This document shows, piece after piece, positions 1-7,029 of a DNA stretch of 33,580 bases. The notes beneath the pieces were generated by a model, which worked only from the letters and a program-made list of their open reading frames with translations, was not told where the DNA came from and ran no database searches. The DNA comes from Hyphomicrobiales bacterium. Its GTDB lineage: Bacteria; Pseudomonadota; Alphaproteobacteria; Rhizobiales; Xanthobacteraceae. The stretch is from contig JAGXQU010000049.1 of NCBI GenBank assembly GCA_018335895.1, positions 1 to 33,580 of the forward strand. The letters run 5' to 3'. The first letter of the stretch is position 1, and the number at the start of each line of letters is the position of its first letter. The position numbers and the translations under genes are program-made.

Positions 1-384
1 CGCTGCATCATCCCGGCCTCGGGCTATTACGAATGGCGCAAGGGCGAAGACGGCGGGCGCGAGCCGCATTACTTCAGGCGCGTGGACGGCGCGGTCATCT
101 CGATGGCCGGGCTCTATGAAGAATGGAAAGACCCCGCGACCGGCAAGATCGTCACATCCGCCACCATCATCGTCACCGACGCGAGCGAGGAAGTCGCCCA
201 CATCCATAACCGGATGCCGGTGATCCTCGAGCAAGATCAGATCGAGAAATGGCTGTTCGGGAAAAGCGGCGTCGAGGTGCTCAAGCCCGCGCCGGAAGGC
301 ACGCTGCAAGAACATCGTGTCTCCCGGCGGGTAAATAGTTCGCGCGCCGATGAGAACGACGAGACGCTCATTGAACCCGAGTGA
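1..384 (+). CDS. SRAP (SOS response-associated peptidase, YedK/HMCES-type) protein, 3' part
   Basis: The frame is open from base 1 to a TGA at 382-384, so the N-terminus, including the family's Cys2 that crosslinks to abasic sites, lies outside the window. The visible part begins RCIIPASGYYEW, the SRAP motif carrying the active-site Glu, and contains VAHIHNRMPVIL with the conserved His. The family shields abasic sites in single-stranded DNA through a thiazolidine crosslink and is tied to the SOS response. The end reads VNSSRADENDETLIEPE, a plausible family C-terminus. Oddly, a second, diverged copy of the last 13 residues lies 123 bp downstream in the same frame; it is described separately. 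Family assignment is strong; the exact role in this organism is inferred. Confidence 0.88.
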   Translation, partial: RCIIPASGYYEWRKGEDGGREPHYFRRVDGAVISMAGLYEEWKDPATGKIVTSATIIVTDASEEVAHIHNRMPVILEQDQIEKWLFGKSGVEVLKPAPEGTLQEHRVSRRVNSSRADENDETLIEPE

Positions 385-462
385 CGTGCTTCCCTTTATT
401 TGCGCGAATGGCCTGCGCGCTTGCCGCTCGCGGCATTCGCGCCCAACCAAAAAGCCCAAGCG

Positions 463-507
463 CGCCGCGCCGATGAGAACGATGAGGCGTTGATCGAGCC
501 GGAATGA
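463..507 (+). pseudogene. Stranded second copy of the SRAP C-terminal tail
   Basis: Reading the same frame as the upstream gene, 466-507 encodes RADENDEALIEPE followed by TGA, against RADENDETLIEPE plus TGA at 343-384. Over those 42 aligned bases I count 8 differences. Seven are synonymous and one changes Thr to Ala. The two copies are exactly 123 bp (41 codons) apart. There is no start codon or ribosome-binding site for this piece, so it is a remnant, not a gene. The mostly synonymous divergence means both copies evolved under protein-level selection before ending up side by side. Confidence 0.7.
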
Positions 508-542
508 AATGCGGAAGCGGCTTTCACCGCTTCCGCGACTTG

Positions 543-878
543 TCAGCGCTTCATCTTGCCTTGAGAGCCGATGCAAGCTCCGCCCGCGAATTTGGCCTTC
601 TTCGCCTGCACGCGCGAGCAGTCGTTGAAATAGGTCTCGCCGTCGCAACCGCACACCGGCGCCTGCGGCCCGGCACATGTCAGCGACGCCCAGGTGCCGA
701 CCGTCAGGATGCCACAAGTGCCCGGGACAGGATCGCACCACATTCCGCGCGGCGCCGGCGAAAGCGTGCTGCACGCCTCGCCCACCTTTTGAGCGAACGC
801 ATCACCGCTCACGACGACAAGAAACGCAAACGCAAGAGCAAGGCTACGCAAGGAATTCGAAACGAGAGAGCGAGTCAT
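543..878 (-). CDS. Exported Kazal-type domain protein
   Basis: A 111-residue protein starting MTRSLVSN. This start was chosen because GGGAGG lies four bases before the ATG; a longer ORF to 932 has no such site. Residues about 10-29 form a signal peptide ending near GDAFA, so the product is exported. The mature part is cysteine-rich and contains PVCGCDGETYFNDC followed by a later GGAC, the core pattern of Kazal-type serine protease inhibitor domains (C-G-x-D-G-x-T-Y-x-N-x-C). Bacterial proteins with this motif are mostly uncharacterised; inhibition of a protease is family inference, not shown. It stands alone on the minus strand, next to two other small exported cysteine-containing proteins. 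No terminator was identified downstream. Confidence 0.75.
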   Translation of the reverse strand: MTRSLVSNSLRSLALAFAFLVVVSGDAFAQKVGEACSTLSPAPRGMWCDPVPGTCGILTVGTWASLTCAGPQAPVCGCDGETYFNDCSRVQAKKAKFAGGACIGSQGKMKR

Positions 879-932
879 GAAACCTCCCATTGAAGAGAAT
901 TCGATGCTTGCACGCGCGGAACACCCCTTCAA

Positions 933-1440
933 ACGGAGGTAATGGCCAACCTCCCTCGCAAGGTCATACTTTCTTCAAAATCTAGGACTATATTCCTTGT
1001 TGTCTCGATCCGAAGATAGGGCCACGTCGCGCGGCGTGTTCGATGTGCGGATCGGGAGCGGTGGCTGCGCCGATGCGTTTCACGCAACGCAAAAGCACAG
1101 CGGCTGAAGTCGTGCGGTTCCGGCGAGCCTGCCGCTCGTCACAAGGGCCTTCCTCTGGCGGCTTCGTGCGAGCGCGTGCCAACGCGCACACGGCGAAGCC
1201 GAGAAGGTCCGCCAGCGGTGGATAGCTTGGTCAGTCCACCGGGGGCCGCGCGAAATAGGCCGTCACTCCATCGCGTGCGGGACGCCGGTTTAATTCCGGC
1301 TTTCGCGGTGACTACCTCGTCTGTGCTTGCTCTTCTGCACAGGCGGCCGTGGGAGACGGAATTCTCCCGGCGTCCCCGCCGGCCCTAACGCGCCCCGGTT
1401 TCAAGCCGGGCGCGAGAAAATGCATGCGCGCTTCCCAAAC
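933..1440. other. Non-coding interval dominated by stem-loops
   Basis: Between the Kazal-type gene and the next small exported gene I find no convincing coding sequence: the short open frames lack ribosome-binding sites and recognisable products. From about 1075 onward the DNA is packed with inverted repeats: GCGTT/AACGC (1075-1090), CGGCTTCG/CGAAGCCG (1159-1166 with 1194-1201) enclosing GCGCGT/ACGCGC (1172-1187), CTGGCGG/CCGCCAG (1155-1161 with 1209-1215, competing with the former), GGTGGA/TCCACC (1217-1240), then the nested element at 1279-1376, and CCCGG/CCGGG (1394-1410). Stretch 933-1040 holds nothing I recognise. Confidence 0.6.
1279..1376. repeat. Cloverleaf-like nested inverted repeat (possible structured RNA or dispersed palindromic element)
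   Basis: An outer 10-bp stem GGGACGCCGG (1279-1288) pairs perfectly with CCGGCGTCCC (1367-1376). Inside are three hairpins: GCCGG/CCGGC (1284-1300, loop TTTAATT), CTGTGC/GCACAG (1321-1342) and GGGAGA/TCTCCC (1351-1368). The first and third hairpins use bases of the outer stem, so either the full outer stem forms, or a shortened 5-bp GGGAC/GTCCC stem closes a three-armed junction. The same order of arms (GC-rich closing stem, CCGG hairpin, GTGC hairpin, third hairpin running into the closing stem) is something I recall from dispersed repeats in Bradyrhizobium-like genomes; that recollection cannot be verified here. Strand and function are unknown. Confidence 0.6.
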
Positions 1441-1473
1441 GAAAACGGCGGCGGATGCTGCCATCCGCCGCCG
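1441..1473 (-). terminator. Rho-independent terminator of the 84-aa exported protein gene
   Basis: CGGCGGCGGATG (1446-1457), loop CTGC, CATCCGCCGCCG (1462-1473) is a perfect 12-bp stem. Read on the minus strand it is followed by a T-rich stretch (TTTTCGTTT), as expected for termination of the gene ending at 1497. Confidence 0.8.
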
Positions 1474-1496
1474 CATCACTTAGACGAAAAGGGGGT

Positions 1497-1751
1497 TCAG
1501 CCGACGCAGCTCGTAACCTTGCAGCTCTTGTTCACGCTCACCTTGCGGCAGGAGTTGAGCGCGCTGCTCCGTGCAAAGCTTACGTTCTTGCGCGAAACGC
1601 CGGTATAGATCCGCTTGCCCTTCGCGGGCTTCGCCTTGCAGGTGTAGGTCGGTTTCACTTTCGCGGTCTTGGTGCTGACCTGCGCGTCCGCAGGAACAGT
1701 CAGCAAGAATGCCGCCGCCGCAAACGCAGCAATCGAGAATAGTTTCTTCAT
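1497..1751 (-). CDS. Small exported cysteine-containing protein, unknown function
   Basis: An 84-residue protein beginning MKKLFSIAAFAAAAFLL, a clear signal peptide with likely cleavage after PADA. This start was chosen over the longer frame (to 1853) because of the signal peptide and an AGAGGTG site about 10 bases upstream. The mature part is small, very basic (about 20% Lys plus Arg) and has four cysteines in TYTCK, NSCRK, KSCKV and TSCVG, which could form two disulfides in the periplasm. I do not recognise a family. It has its own strong terminator and no obvious operon partner. A periplasmic or extracellular basic peptide is the most that can be said. Confidence 0.7.
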   Translation of the reverse strand: MKKLFSIAAFAAAAFLLTVPADAQVSTKTAKVKPTYTCKAKPAKGKRIYTGVSRKNVSFARSSALNSCRKVSVNKSCKVTSCVG

Positions 1752-1996
1752 GGCCGGGGCACCTCTGGAACGGCATGGCAACATGCCAGCCGAAGGTATT
1801 TTTCTACACCCGACATGGTTAACCAGAGCTAAAAGCCGCCGTGGAACTGTCACGCGATGCAGGCGGCAGCGGAAATCATCGGCTAATCCGAGGGCGCGGA
1901 ACCCGCAGGAATGCGGCCCAAGCAGTGCACTTTCCGGCTGGAACGATTCGCATTACATTTTCGAACAGGGGGCGGTTCTTGAGGGAAGGAACTGCC

Positions 1997-2311
1997 ATGA
2001 CGGTTGCCGAGAAGACGCAGACCCGGCTCGTGCTGCAGTCCGGCGGCGCGACGTTGAGTTTCGACAAGAATGCAAAGCAGGCCGAACTGCAACGCAAGGG
2101 CTTCTTGTGGAAGCCGAAACCCGTGACCGAGCCGCTCGCGAACGTCGCCGAAATTTCCGTCGATGCCGGCGTCGACCGCGCGTCCGGGGTCGAAATCTGC
2201 AACACCATGATCGTGTTCAAGAGCGGCACAGCCTGGGCCTTCGGCGCAAACGACAGAGCCGAAGCCCAAGAGAATGCGAAATTGATGCGGAGCTTCCTGA
2301 GCCTCCAGTAG
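1997..2311 (+). CDS. Hypothetical 104-residue cytoplasmic protein
   Basis: Starts MTVAEKTQTRLVLQSGG, with GGAAGGA six bases upstream of the ATG; the longer frame reaching back to 1841 has no ribosome-binding site. There is no signal peptide or membrane segment. The sequence alternates hydrophobic and polar residues (TRLVLQSGGATLSFD, NTMIVFKSGTAWAFG) and ends with an amphipathic helix (AQENAKLMRSFLSLQ), a layout like small beta-barrel/PH-like folds with a C-terminal helix. That resemblance is inference only. It is the only plus-strand gene between two minus-strand exported-protein genes. No terminator specific to it is seen; the hairpin at 2340-2361 could serve weakly. Confidence 0.65.
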   Translation: MTVAEKTQTRLVLQSGGATLSFDKNAKQAELQRKGFLWKPKPVTEPLANVAEISVDAGVDRASGVEICNTMIVFKSGTAWAFGANDRAEAQENAKLMRSFLSLQ

Positions 2312-2332
2312 CGCCGCAGCGCTCCGCGTATA

Positions 2333-2361
2333 CAAAAAAGCCGGGCGATTGCGCGCCCGGC
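2333..2361 (-). terminator. Terminator of the 90-aa exported protein gene
   Basis: GCCGGGCG (2340-2347) and CGCCCGGC (2354-2361) form an 8-bp stem. On the minus strand it is followed by six T residues (the A tract at 2333-2339), a good rho-independent terminator for the gene ending at 2391. Confidence 0.8.
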
Positions 2362-2390
2362 CCGTTCGCTTACATCGGTAATACCACGGC

Positions 2391-2663
2391 TCAGTTCCAG
2401 CCGGATTCCTTGTCGCATTTCTTCATGGCTTGGGGATTCTTCTTTTCCCAGGCCGAAATCGACAAGCGTTCGTTGTCGTCCATCTCTTCGTTCATGCAAA
2501 TGCAATATTTGCGGACCACTTCGGCAGTTGCGCCGCCGCGCTTGTTGTCGGAAATGCAGCGGTTGATCCAGGCAAGATCGTCGGCACTCATTTGCGCGAA
2601 AGCCAAAGGCGCGTTCACAGCAAACGCCGCAGCAAGCAGCGCGCCAGTCAGTATGAATTTCAC
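2391..2663 (-). CDS. Small exported protein with four cysteines, unknown function
   Basis: A 90-residue protein read from a GTG start (VKFILTGALLAAAF), chosen because AGGAG lies seven bases upstream and the N-terminus is a textbook signal peptide cut after PLAFA. An in-frame ATG at 2795 would bury the signal sequence 44 residues in. The mature part, QMSADDLAWINRCISDN through YCICMNEEM to MKKCDKESGWN, has cysteines spaced as a probable helical two-disulfide domain. I recognise no family. It ends at a strong terminator and probably forms a single-gene unit; its 5' region is close to the end of the minus-strand gene at 2776. Confidence 0.72.
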   Translation of the reverse strand: MKFILTGALLAAAFAVNAPLAFAQMSADDLAWINRCISDNKRGGATAEVVRKYCICMNEEMDDNERLSISAWEKKNPQAMKKCDKESGWN

Positions 2664-2775
2664 GGAAGTTCTCCTAAAACCGGATTCCGGAACGGAATCG
2701 GGTGCCGTCATTCTGCCCGGCCATAACGGCTTTGCAAGCGTCAGCGTTGCCGCTTTTATGCACTCCATGAAGGCT

Positions 2776-3288
2776 TCATGAAATGCCGTCACCAAGCATC
2801 AGCGCCTGAATCTTCTCCTCCGCCACGATCGCCTCATGCTCGCTTGCGAAAGTGTCGATCTCGAGCGGGCCCTGTGCGCGGGCGACTACCGCATGCAGGA
2901 CGAAGCGCGGCGGTCCTTCGCTCCGCTCCTGTTTCACGATGCCGAACTCGAGGATGTCGGCAAAGGCGTAGCGCTCGCTCCACCCGATGCCGAACGAGCC
3001 GTTGCCATCCACACGCAACATCCGTTTATCCGCATCGAACGTCACCGTCCGCGTAAGGCCGAGAATGCCTGCAAGCAGCAGAACCGCGCCAAGCAGTCCG
3101 GCCGCGGCACCGATCAGCCAGAACGGCAGCATTCCCCATTGGAACAGCGGTATGCCCGGGCGGATCAGAAGCTCGTGCGGCGCGGAAAGCGCAAGCACGC
3201 CACCGCCGATCAGCAGCGTGCGCGCGAGCCAGTGCAACGGCTGGTGAAAAATGAGCTTTTCGCGGTCGGAAGATTCGACTAGAGGCAT
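2776..3288 (-). CDS. Membrane protein with two transmembrane segments and a PH-like C-terminal region
   Basis: A 170-residue protein. Residues about 20-38 (LARTLLIGGGVLALSA) and 50-80 (WGMLPFWLIGAAAGLLGAVLLLAGILG) are hydrophobic membrane segments. The rest (TVTFDADKRMLRVDG, YAFADILEFGIV, RFVLHAVVARAQGPLEIDTF) reads as strand-rich with a final helix, similar in pattern to small bacterial PH-like membrane proteins; this is pattern inference. The ATG at 3288 has no clear ribosome-binding site and overlaps by two bases a possible ATG for the opposite-strand thermonuclease-like gene, so one of the two starts is probably further in. Function unknown. Confidence 0.65.
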   Translation of the reverse strand: MPLVESSDREKLIFHQPLHWLARTLLIGGGVLALSAPHELLIRPGIPLFQWGMLPFWLIGAAAGLLGAVLLLAGILGLTRTVTFDADKRMLRVDGNGSFGIGWSERYAFADILEFGIVKQERSEGPPRFVLHAVVARAQGPLEIDTFASEHEAIVAEEKIQALMLGDGIS

Positions 3289-3364
3289 GGCCAGCTTTCG
3301 GCGGTCGCCCGATTACGTGGCACTCTTCCCGCCGCCGTTCAACCCGCCAGGATTGTTGCAGGAA

Positions 3365-3895
3365 ATGACCGCACGCCGCCTCGCCCCCTGGATTTTCGTG
3401 GTACTCGTTGTTGCGGGCGTACTGGTGTGGAATTTCTATATCGACCGCGAACCGCGCGTGGACAAGGACGGCCGCGGCATCACCGTGCAGGACGGCGACA
3501 GCTTTGTAATCCAGCAAACTGCAATCCGGCTCGATGGAATCGACGCGCCGGAGCTTAAGCAGAATTGTCTCTCCGCAGACGGTTCGATCTGGCGCTGCGG
3601 CGGCGAGGCGCGCAACCAGCTCGCAAAGCTGCTCCGGAAAGGCGACGTGAAGTGCGAGCCGCAGGCCAAGGACCGCTACGGCCGTACGATCGCGAAATGC
3701 TCGGCGCTCGAAACGCCCGACATCGCCGAAGCGATGGTGCGGATGGGCTGGGCGATCAACGCCGCAAAGCTCGGCGAAGGCAAATACACAGCCGCCGAGG
3801 AAGAAGCGAAAGCCGCCAAGCGCGGCATCTGGCAGGGCAAGTTCGAACGGCCGACCGTATTCCGGCTGCACAATCCGCGTGAAGAGAAGAAGTAG
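3365..3895 (+). CDS. Membrane-anchored thermonuclease (SNase-like) family protein
   Basis: A 176-residue protein from MTARRLAPW, with one N-terminal transmembrane segment (about residues 8-25, IFVVLVVAGVLVWNFYI) that likely anchors a periplasmic domain. The domain matches staphylococcal nuclease-like proteins: VQDGDSF, IRLDGIDAPELKQ (the Arg, Asp and Glu corresponding to the catalytic Arg35, Asp40 and Glu43), DRYGRTIAKC (equivalent of Arg87) and a C-terminal AKRGIWQG helix. All catalytic positions are present, so phosphodiesterase activity is plausible. Two cysteines (QNCLSA, WRCGG) near the active site could pair. An in-frame ATG at 3287 exists, but the chosen start gives a normal membrane anchor; neither has a strong ribosome-binding site. 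Confidence 0.82.
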   Translation: MTARRLAPWIFVVLVVAGVLVWNFYIDREPRVDKDGRGITVQDGDSFVIQQTAIRLDGIDAPELKQNCLSADGSIWRCGGEARNQLAKLLRKGDVKCEPQAKDRYGRTIAKCSALETPDIAEAMVRMGWAINAAKLGEGKYTAAEEEAKAAKRGIWQGKFERPTVFRLHNPREEKK

Positions 3896-3903
3896 CGCTT
3901 CGT

Positions 3904-4449
3904 TCAGTTGCGGTTCTCGAGCCCGTTCTTCTTGCGCTGGGCGCGGATTTCGTCCTGTTGCGCCGCGATCTGAAGCTTCAGCTTCGCGAGACCGGCCCGC
4001 ACTTCATCGCGCTTGGCCGATTTCGGCGTGAAGGCATCCGGGTTCTTCGCATCCCAATCCAGCGCGCGGTCGATGATCTTGAGCAACTGCGGAATATCGC
4101 CGAAAGCGTAGCCGTTGATGACGGGACCGATCGTGTTGAACAGCGAAGAGAAGACAGCCGGATCGCCGGAAGGATTGAGGTTCGGGTTCGTGATCAGATA
4201 GGCGCGGTATCGAATCTGCCCGATATAGAACCACATTGTGGCATCGTCTCGCCTGCCTTCTCCGTAGAGCTTTTGCGCGAGGATAAAATACGCCGCCGGA
4301 TGTTCCTTTTCGATGCCGGATTCAAGCTGCTTCGACGACAGGGAATTCCACTGGTCGGAGCGAACCTGCCCGCCTGCCTGCGATACCGGAAGCACAAGCA
4401 TCGCCGACGCGAAAATAAACCCAAGAACGCCTCGACCGCGCAAAAACAT
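3904..4449 (-). CDS. Exported protein with TPR/Sel1-like helical repeat
   Basis: A 181-residue protein starting MFLRGRGVLGFIFASAMLV, a signal peptide likely cut near SQAGG; GGTGA precedes the ATG. The frame extends upstream to 4512 but without a signal at its N-terminus. The mature part contains EHPAAYFILAQKLYGEGRRDDATMWFY, typical of a Sel1/TPR helix pair, followed by a region about GDIPQLLKIIDRALDW and a charged C-terminal helix (KLKLQIAAQQDEIRAQRKK). It probably acts in the periplasm as a small binding or scaffold protein; no specific family is recognised. It lies tail-to-tail with the thermonuclease-like gene, 8 bp apart. Confidence 0.68.
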   Translation of the reverse strand: MFLRGRGVLGFIFASAMLVLPVSQAGGQVRSDQWNSLSSKQLESGIEKEHPAAYFILAQKLYGEGRRDDATMWFYIGQIRYRAYLITNPNLNPSGDPAVFSSLFNTIGPVINGYAFGDIPQLLKIIDRALDWDAKNPDAFTPKSAKRDEVRAGLAKLKLQIAAQQDEIRAQRKKNGLENRN

Positions 4450-4596
4450 GGTGTCACCAATTCGTATGAAAGTATTCCGATTGCATAGCATGATCGTGTG
4501 CCACATGACCACGAGCCGCCGTTAAAACTTGAGCCTTGACGCGGAAGCAGCCCTCCGGCGACCCTCCCATCTCGTAGTGCAAGGAGAATTCCCCCG

Positions 4597-6003
4597 ATGA
4601 CCGATCTCTGGCGGCTGGACGCGACCGAACAGGCGCGGCTGATCCGAACGGGCGCAATCTCGAGCGTCGAGCTTACCAAGGCGACGCTCGCGCGCGTGGA
4701 CAAGATCAACCCGAAGATCAACGCGATCGTCGACCTGATGGCGCAAGAAGCGCTGCAAGCCGCCGCCGAAGCCGACAAGACAACCAAGGCCGGCGGCCGT
4801 CTCGGACCCCTGCACGGCGTTCCGGTGACCGTGAAAATCAACGTCGATTTCGCAGGCCGCGCGAATACGAACGGCGTCGTCGCCTACAAGGACAACATCG
4901 GCAAGGAAGACAACCCGGTCGTTTCGAACATCAGGAAGTCCGGCGCCGTCATCATCGGCCGCACCAACACGCCGGCCTTCTCCATGCGCTGGTTCACGGA
5001 CAATGCCTTGCACGGCCGCACGCTCAACCCGTGGAACAAGGACATCACGCCGGGCGGCTCGTCAGGCGGCGCGTCGGCATCGCTGATTACCGGCATGGGC
5101 GCGATCGGCCACGGCAACGATATCGGCGGTTCGATCCGCTATCCCGCTTACGCCTGCGGCTTGCAGGGCATCCGCCCGAGCTTCGGCCGCGTGCCGACGT
5201 TTAATCCGTCGCTCGCCACAGAGCGTCCGCATGTCGCGCAATATGCCTCGATGCAGGGTCCGCTCGCGCGTTCAATCCGCGACCTGAGGATTTCGCTCGA
5301 CGCGATGTCGGCGCGCGACATCCGCGATCCGCTCTGGATTCCGCTCGCGCCGGTCGACATCCCGAACGCAGGACCCGTGAAGGTCGCGCTGTTCGACGAA
5401 TGGGAGGGCTGCAAGGCCGACCCGCAGGTCTCGGCGGCTTTGAAAAAATCTGCTCAGTGGCTCGAGGATGCCGGCTATCGCGTCGAGCGCGCAGCGCCGC
5501 CGTTTTTCCGCGAAGCGACAACGCTATGGCTGCGGCTCGTCCTGAACGAGGGCCGTTTCGGCATGGAACAGGCGATCCAGCAGTTCGGTGACGACGCGAT
5601 CAAGAAATCTTATTCCGCGAAGGACGGCCTGAGCCCCCAGCTCGATTACGAAACCTTCGTGAAAGAGCTTGCGCTGCGCAGCAAATATCTTCGCGCGTGG
5701 AACGAGTTCTTCGAGAAGTATCCGGTGTGCCTCATGCCGTCGTGCTGGAAGCAGCCGTTTCCCATCGACGCGGACCTGCACGGCGGCAACGCCTTCATGG
5801 ATCTCGCCGACGCACAGAGCCCGCAACTGTCTACGCCAATCCTCGGACTGCCGGGCGTCGCGGTCTCTACCGGGCTCGCCGACGGCCTGCCGATGGGTGT
5901 GCAACTCGTGACCGCGCGCTTCGAGGAAGCGAAGGCGTTGGATGCCGCGGAAGTGATTGAGGCCCGCGCGCCGAAGGTGGAAGTGATCGACCCGAAATTC
6001 TGA
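4597..6003 (+). CDS. Amidase-signature family hydrolase
   Basis: A 468-residue protein with AAGGAG eight bases upstream of the ATG. It carries the Ser-cis-Ser-Lys triad of amidase-signature enzymes: Lys80 in PVTVKINVDF, Ser155 in TPGGSSGGAS and the nucleophile Ser179 in GNDIGGSIRYPA. Length is normal for the family, which hydrolyses amide bonds of many small substrates; GatA of the tRNA amidotransferase is a relative, but there is no gatB or gatC nearby and the C-terminal half (LPSCWKQPFPIDADLHGG) does not look like GatA. Substrate unknown. The gene ends directly against the stop of the convergent crotonase-family gene, with no intergenic base. Confidence 0.88.
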   Translation: MTDLWRLDATEQARLIRTGAISSVELTKATLARVDKINPKINAIVDLMAQEALQAAAEADKTTKAGGRLGPLHGVPVTVKINVDFAGRANTNGVVAYKDNIGKEDNPVVSNIRKSGAVIIGRTNTPAFSMRWFTDNALHGRTLNPWNKDITPGGSSGGASASLITGMGAIGHGNDIGGSIRYPAYACGLQGIRPSFGRVPTFNPSLATERPHVAQYASMQGPLARSIRDLRISLDAMSARDIRDPLWIPLAPVDIPNAGPVKVALFDEWEGCKADPQVSAALKKSAQWLEDAGYRVERAAPPFFREATTLWLRLVLNEGRFGMEQAIQQFGDDAIKKSYSAKDGLSPQLDYETFVKELALRSKYLRAWNEFFEKYPVCLMPSCWKQPFPIDADLHGGNAFMDLADAQSPQLSTPILGLPGVAVSTGLADGLPMGVQLVTARFEEAKALDAAEVIEARAPKVEVIDPKF

Positions 6004-6906
6004 CTACCTCTTCTTCGGTACGATCACGTTGTTCGGGTCTGGCTGCTGGTCCTTAGGCGCGGCAGAGTAATCTCCGAACGGAGAGTCGCGGCGTGTGATT
6101 ACCTCGCGCACGCCCTTCTTCTCGGCGACCTCGATGAACTCCAGCGCCTCCGGCGTGTTTCGCATCAGGCCGTCGAGGATCGGCCCGAGATTCTGCACGG
6201 TGGCCAGGCCCATCGCCTCATAGGCCTGATTGACCATCATCTTCTGTGCGGAAAGTTGCGAGAGCGGAATCGTGCAGAGCTTCTTCGCAAGCCCCGCGAC
6301 CGTGTCTTCCAACTTCGAAAACGGTACTGCCTGATTGATGAGTCCGATCTGCGCGGCCTCGCTGCCCGACAGCGCCTTGCCGGTCAGCGCATACTCTTTC
6401 GCTTTGGTGAGTCCAAGGCGATAGATCCACATGCCGGAGAGATAAGCACCCCACATCCGCGAATAGGGCGTGCCGATACGCGCGTCCTCGCTTGCGATCA
6501 CGAGATCGCAACAGAGCGCATAATCCGAACCGCCGCCCACGCACCAGCCGTGAACCTGCGCGATCACGGGCTTCGAGGAGCGCCACAGGCTCATGAACTT
6601 CTGGTGCGGGGACAGCGCCGGCGTGGTCGCGAACGCGAAGTCTTTGCCGGCGTCCCACTTGCCGCCAGTGTTCATGAACTCGTCCCAATGATGGAATCCC
6701 TTGCCGAAATTGTATCCGGCGCAGAAGGCGCGGCCCGCGCCGCGCAGCACGATCACCTTCACATTCGGATCCCGCGTCGCCGCATGCACAGCGTGTTCCA
6801 GTTCGTCAGGCATCGGCGGGACGATGGTGTTGAGCTCGTCCGGGCGGTTCAGCGTGATCGTCGCAACCGCTTCGTCCGTGTCATAGAGAATGGTTTGGTA
6901 CTGCAT
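6004..6906 (-). CDS. Crotonase (enoyl-CoA hydratase/isomerase) superfamily protein
   Basis: A 300-residue protein with the crotonase fold signatures: RGAGRAFCAGYNF (residues 55-67, first oxyanion-hole loop) and IAQVHGWCVGGGSDYAL (115-131, second oxyanion-hole loop). It likely acts on a CoA thioester, in fatty-acid or aromatic-acid breakdown. In GTPYSRMWGAYLSG (residues 145-158) the place usually held by the hydratase glutamate (as in GxPE) is a Tyr, so simple hydratase activity is doubtful and another crotonase reaction is possible. An insertion with GFHHWDEFMNTGGKWD lies after the first loop, and the C-terminus is extended (RRDSPFGDYSAAPKDQQPD). No strong ribosome-binding site is seen. Substrate unknown. 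Confidence 0.85.
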   Translation of the reverse strand: MQYQTILYDTDEAVATITLNRPDELNTIVPPMPDELEHAVHAATRDPNVKVIVLRGAGRAFCAGYNFGKGFHHWDEFMNTGGKWDAGKDFAFATTPALSPHQKFMSLWRSSKPVIAQVHGWCVGGGSDYALCCDLVIASEDARIGTPYSRMWGAYLSGMWIYRLGLTKAKEYALTGKALSGSEAAQIGLINQAVPFSKLEDTVAGLAKKLCTIPLSQLSAQKMMVNQAYEAMGLATVQNLGPILDGLMRNTPEALEFIEVAEKKGVREVITRRDSPFGDYSAAPKDQQPDPNNVIVPKKR

Positions 6907-7029
6907 TTTTCAGCCCGGCGTTTCCCTCTCGAAGGCTAGCAGGCGAAACCACATGCAACAATCGCGAGGGAACCTTCCGCGCCGCCGCGCGTTGACCGCG
7001 CGAACCAATGCAAAACGGAAGGTATTAAC

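Noticed and set aside
1669-2781. 370-codon plus-strand open frame
   Set aside because: It spans parts of three better supported genes in other frames and its start and composition are not gene-like.
4597-6003. Amidase as GatA of the tRNA amidotransferase
   Set aside because: No gatB or gatC nearby and the C-terminal half does not match GatA, although a GatCAB is expected elsewhere from the AspRS type.
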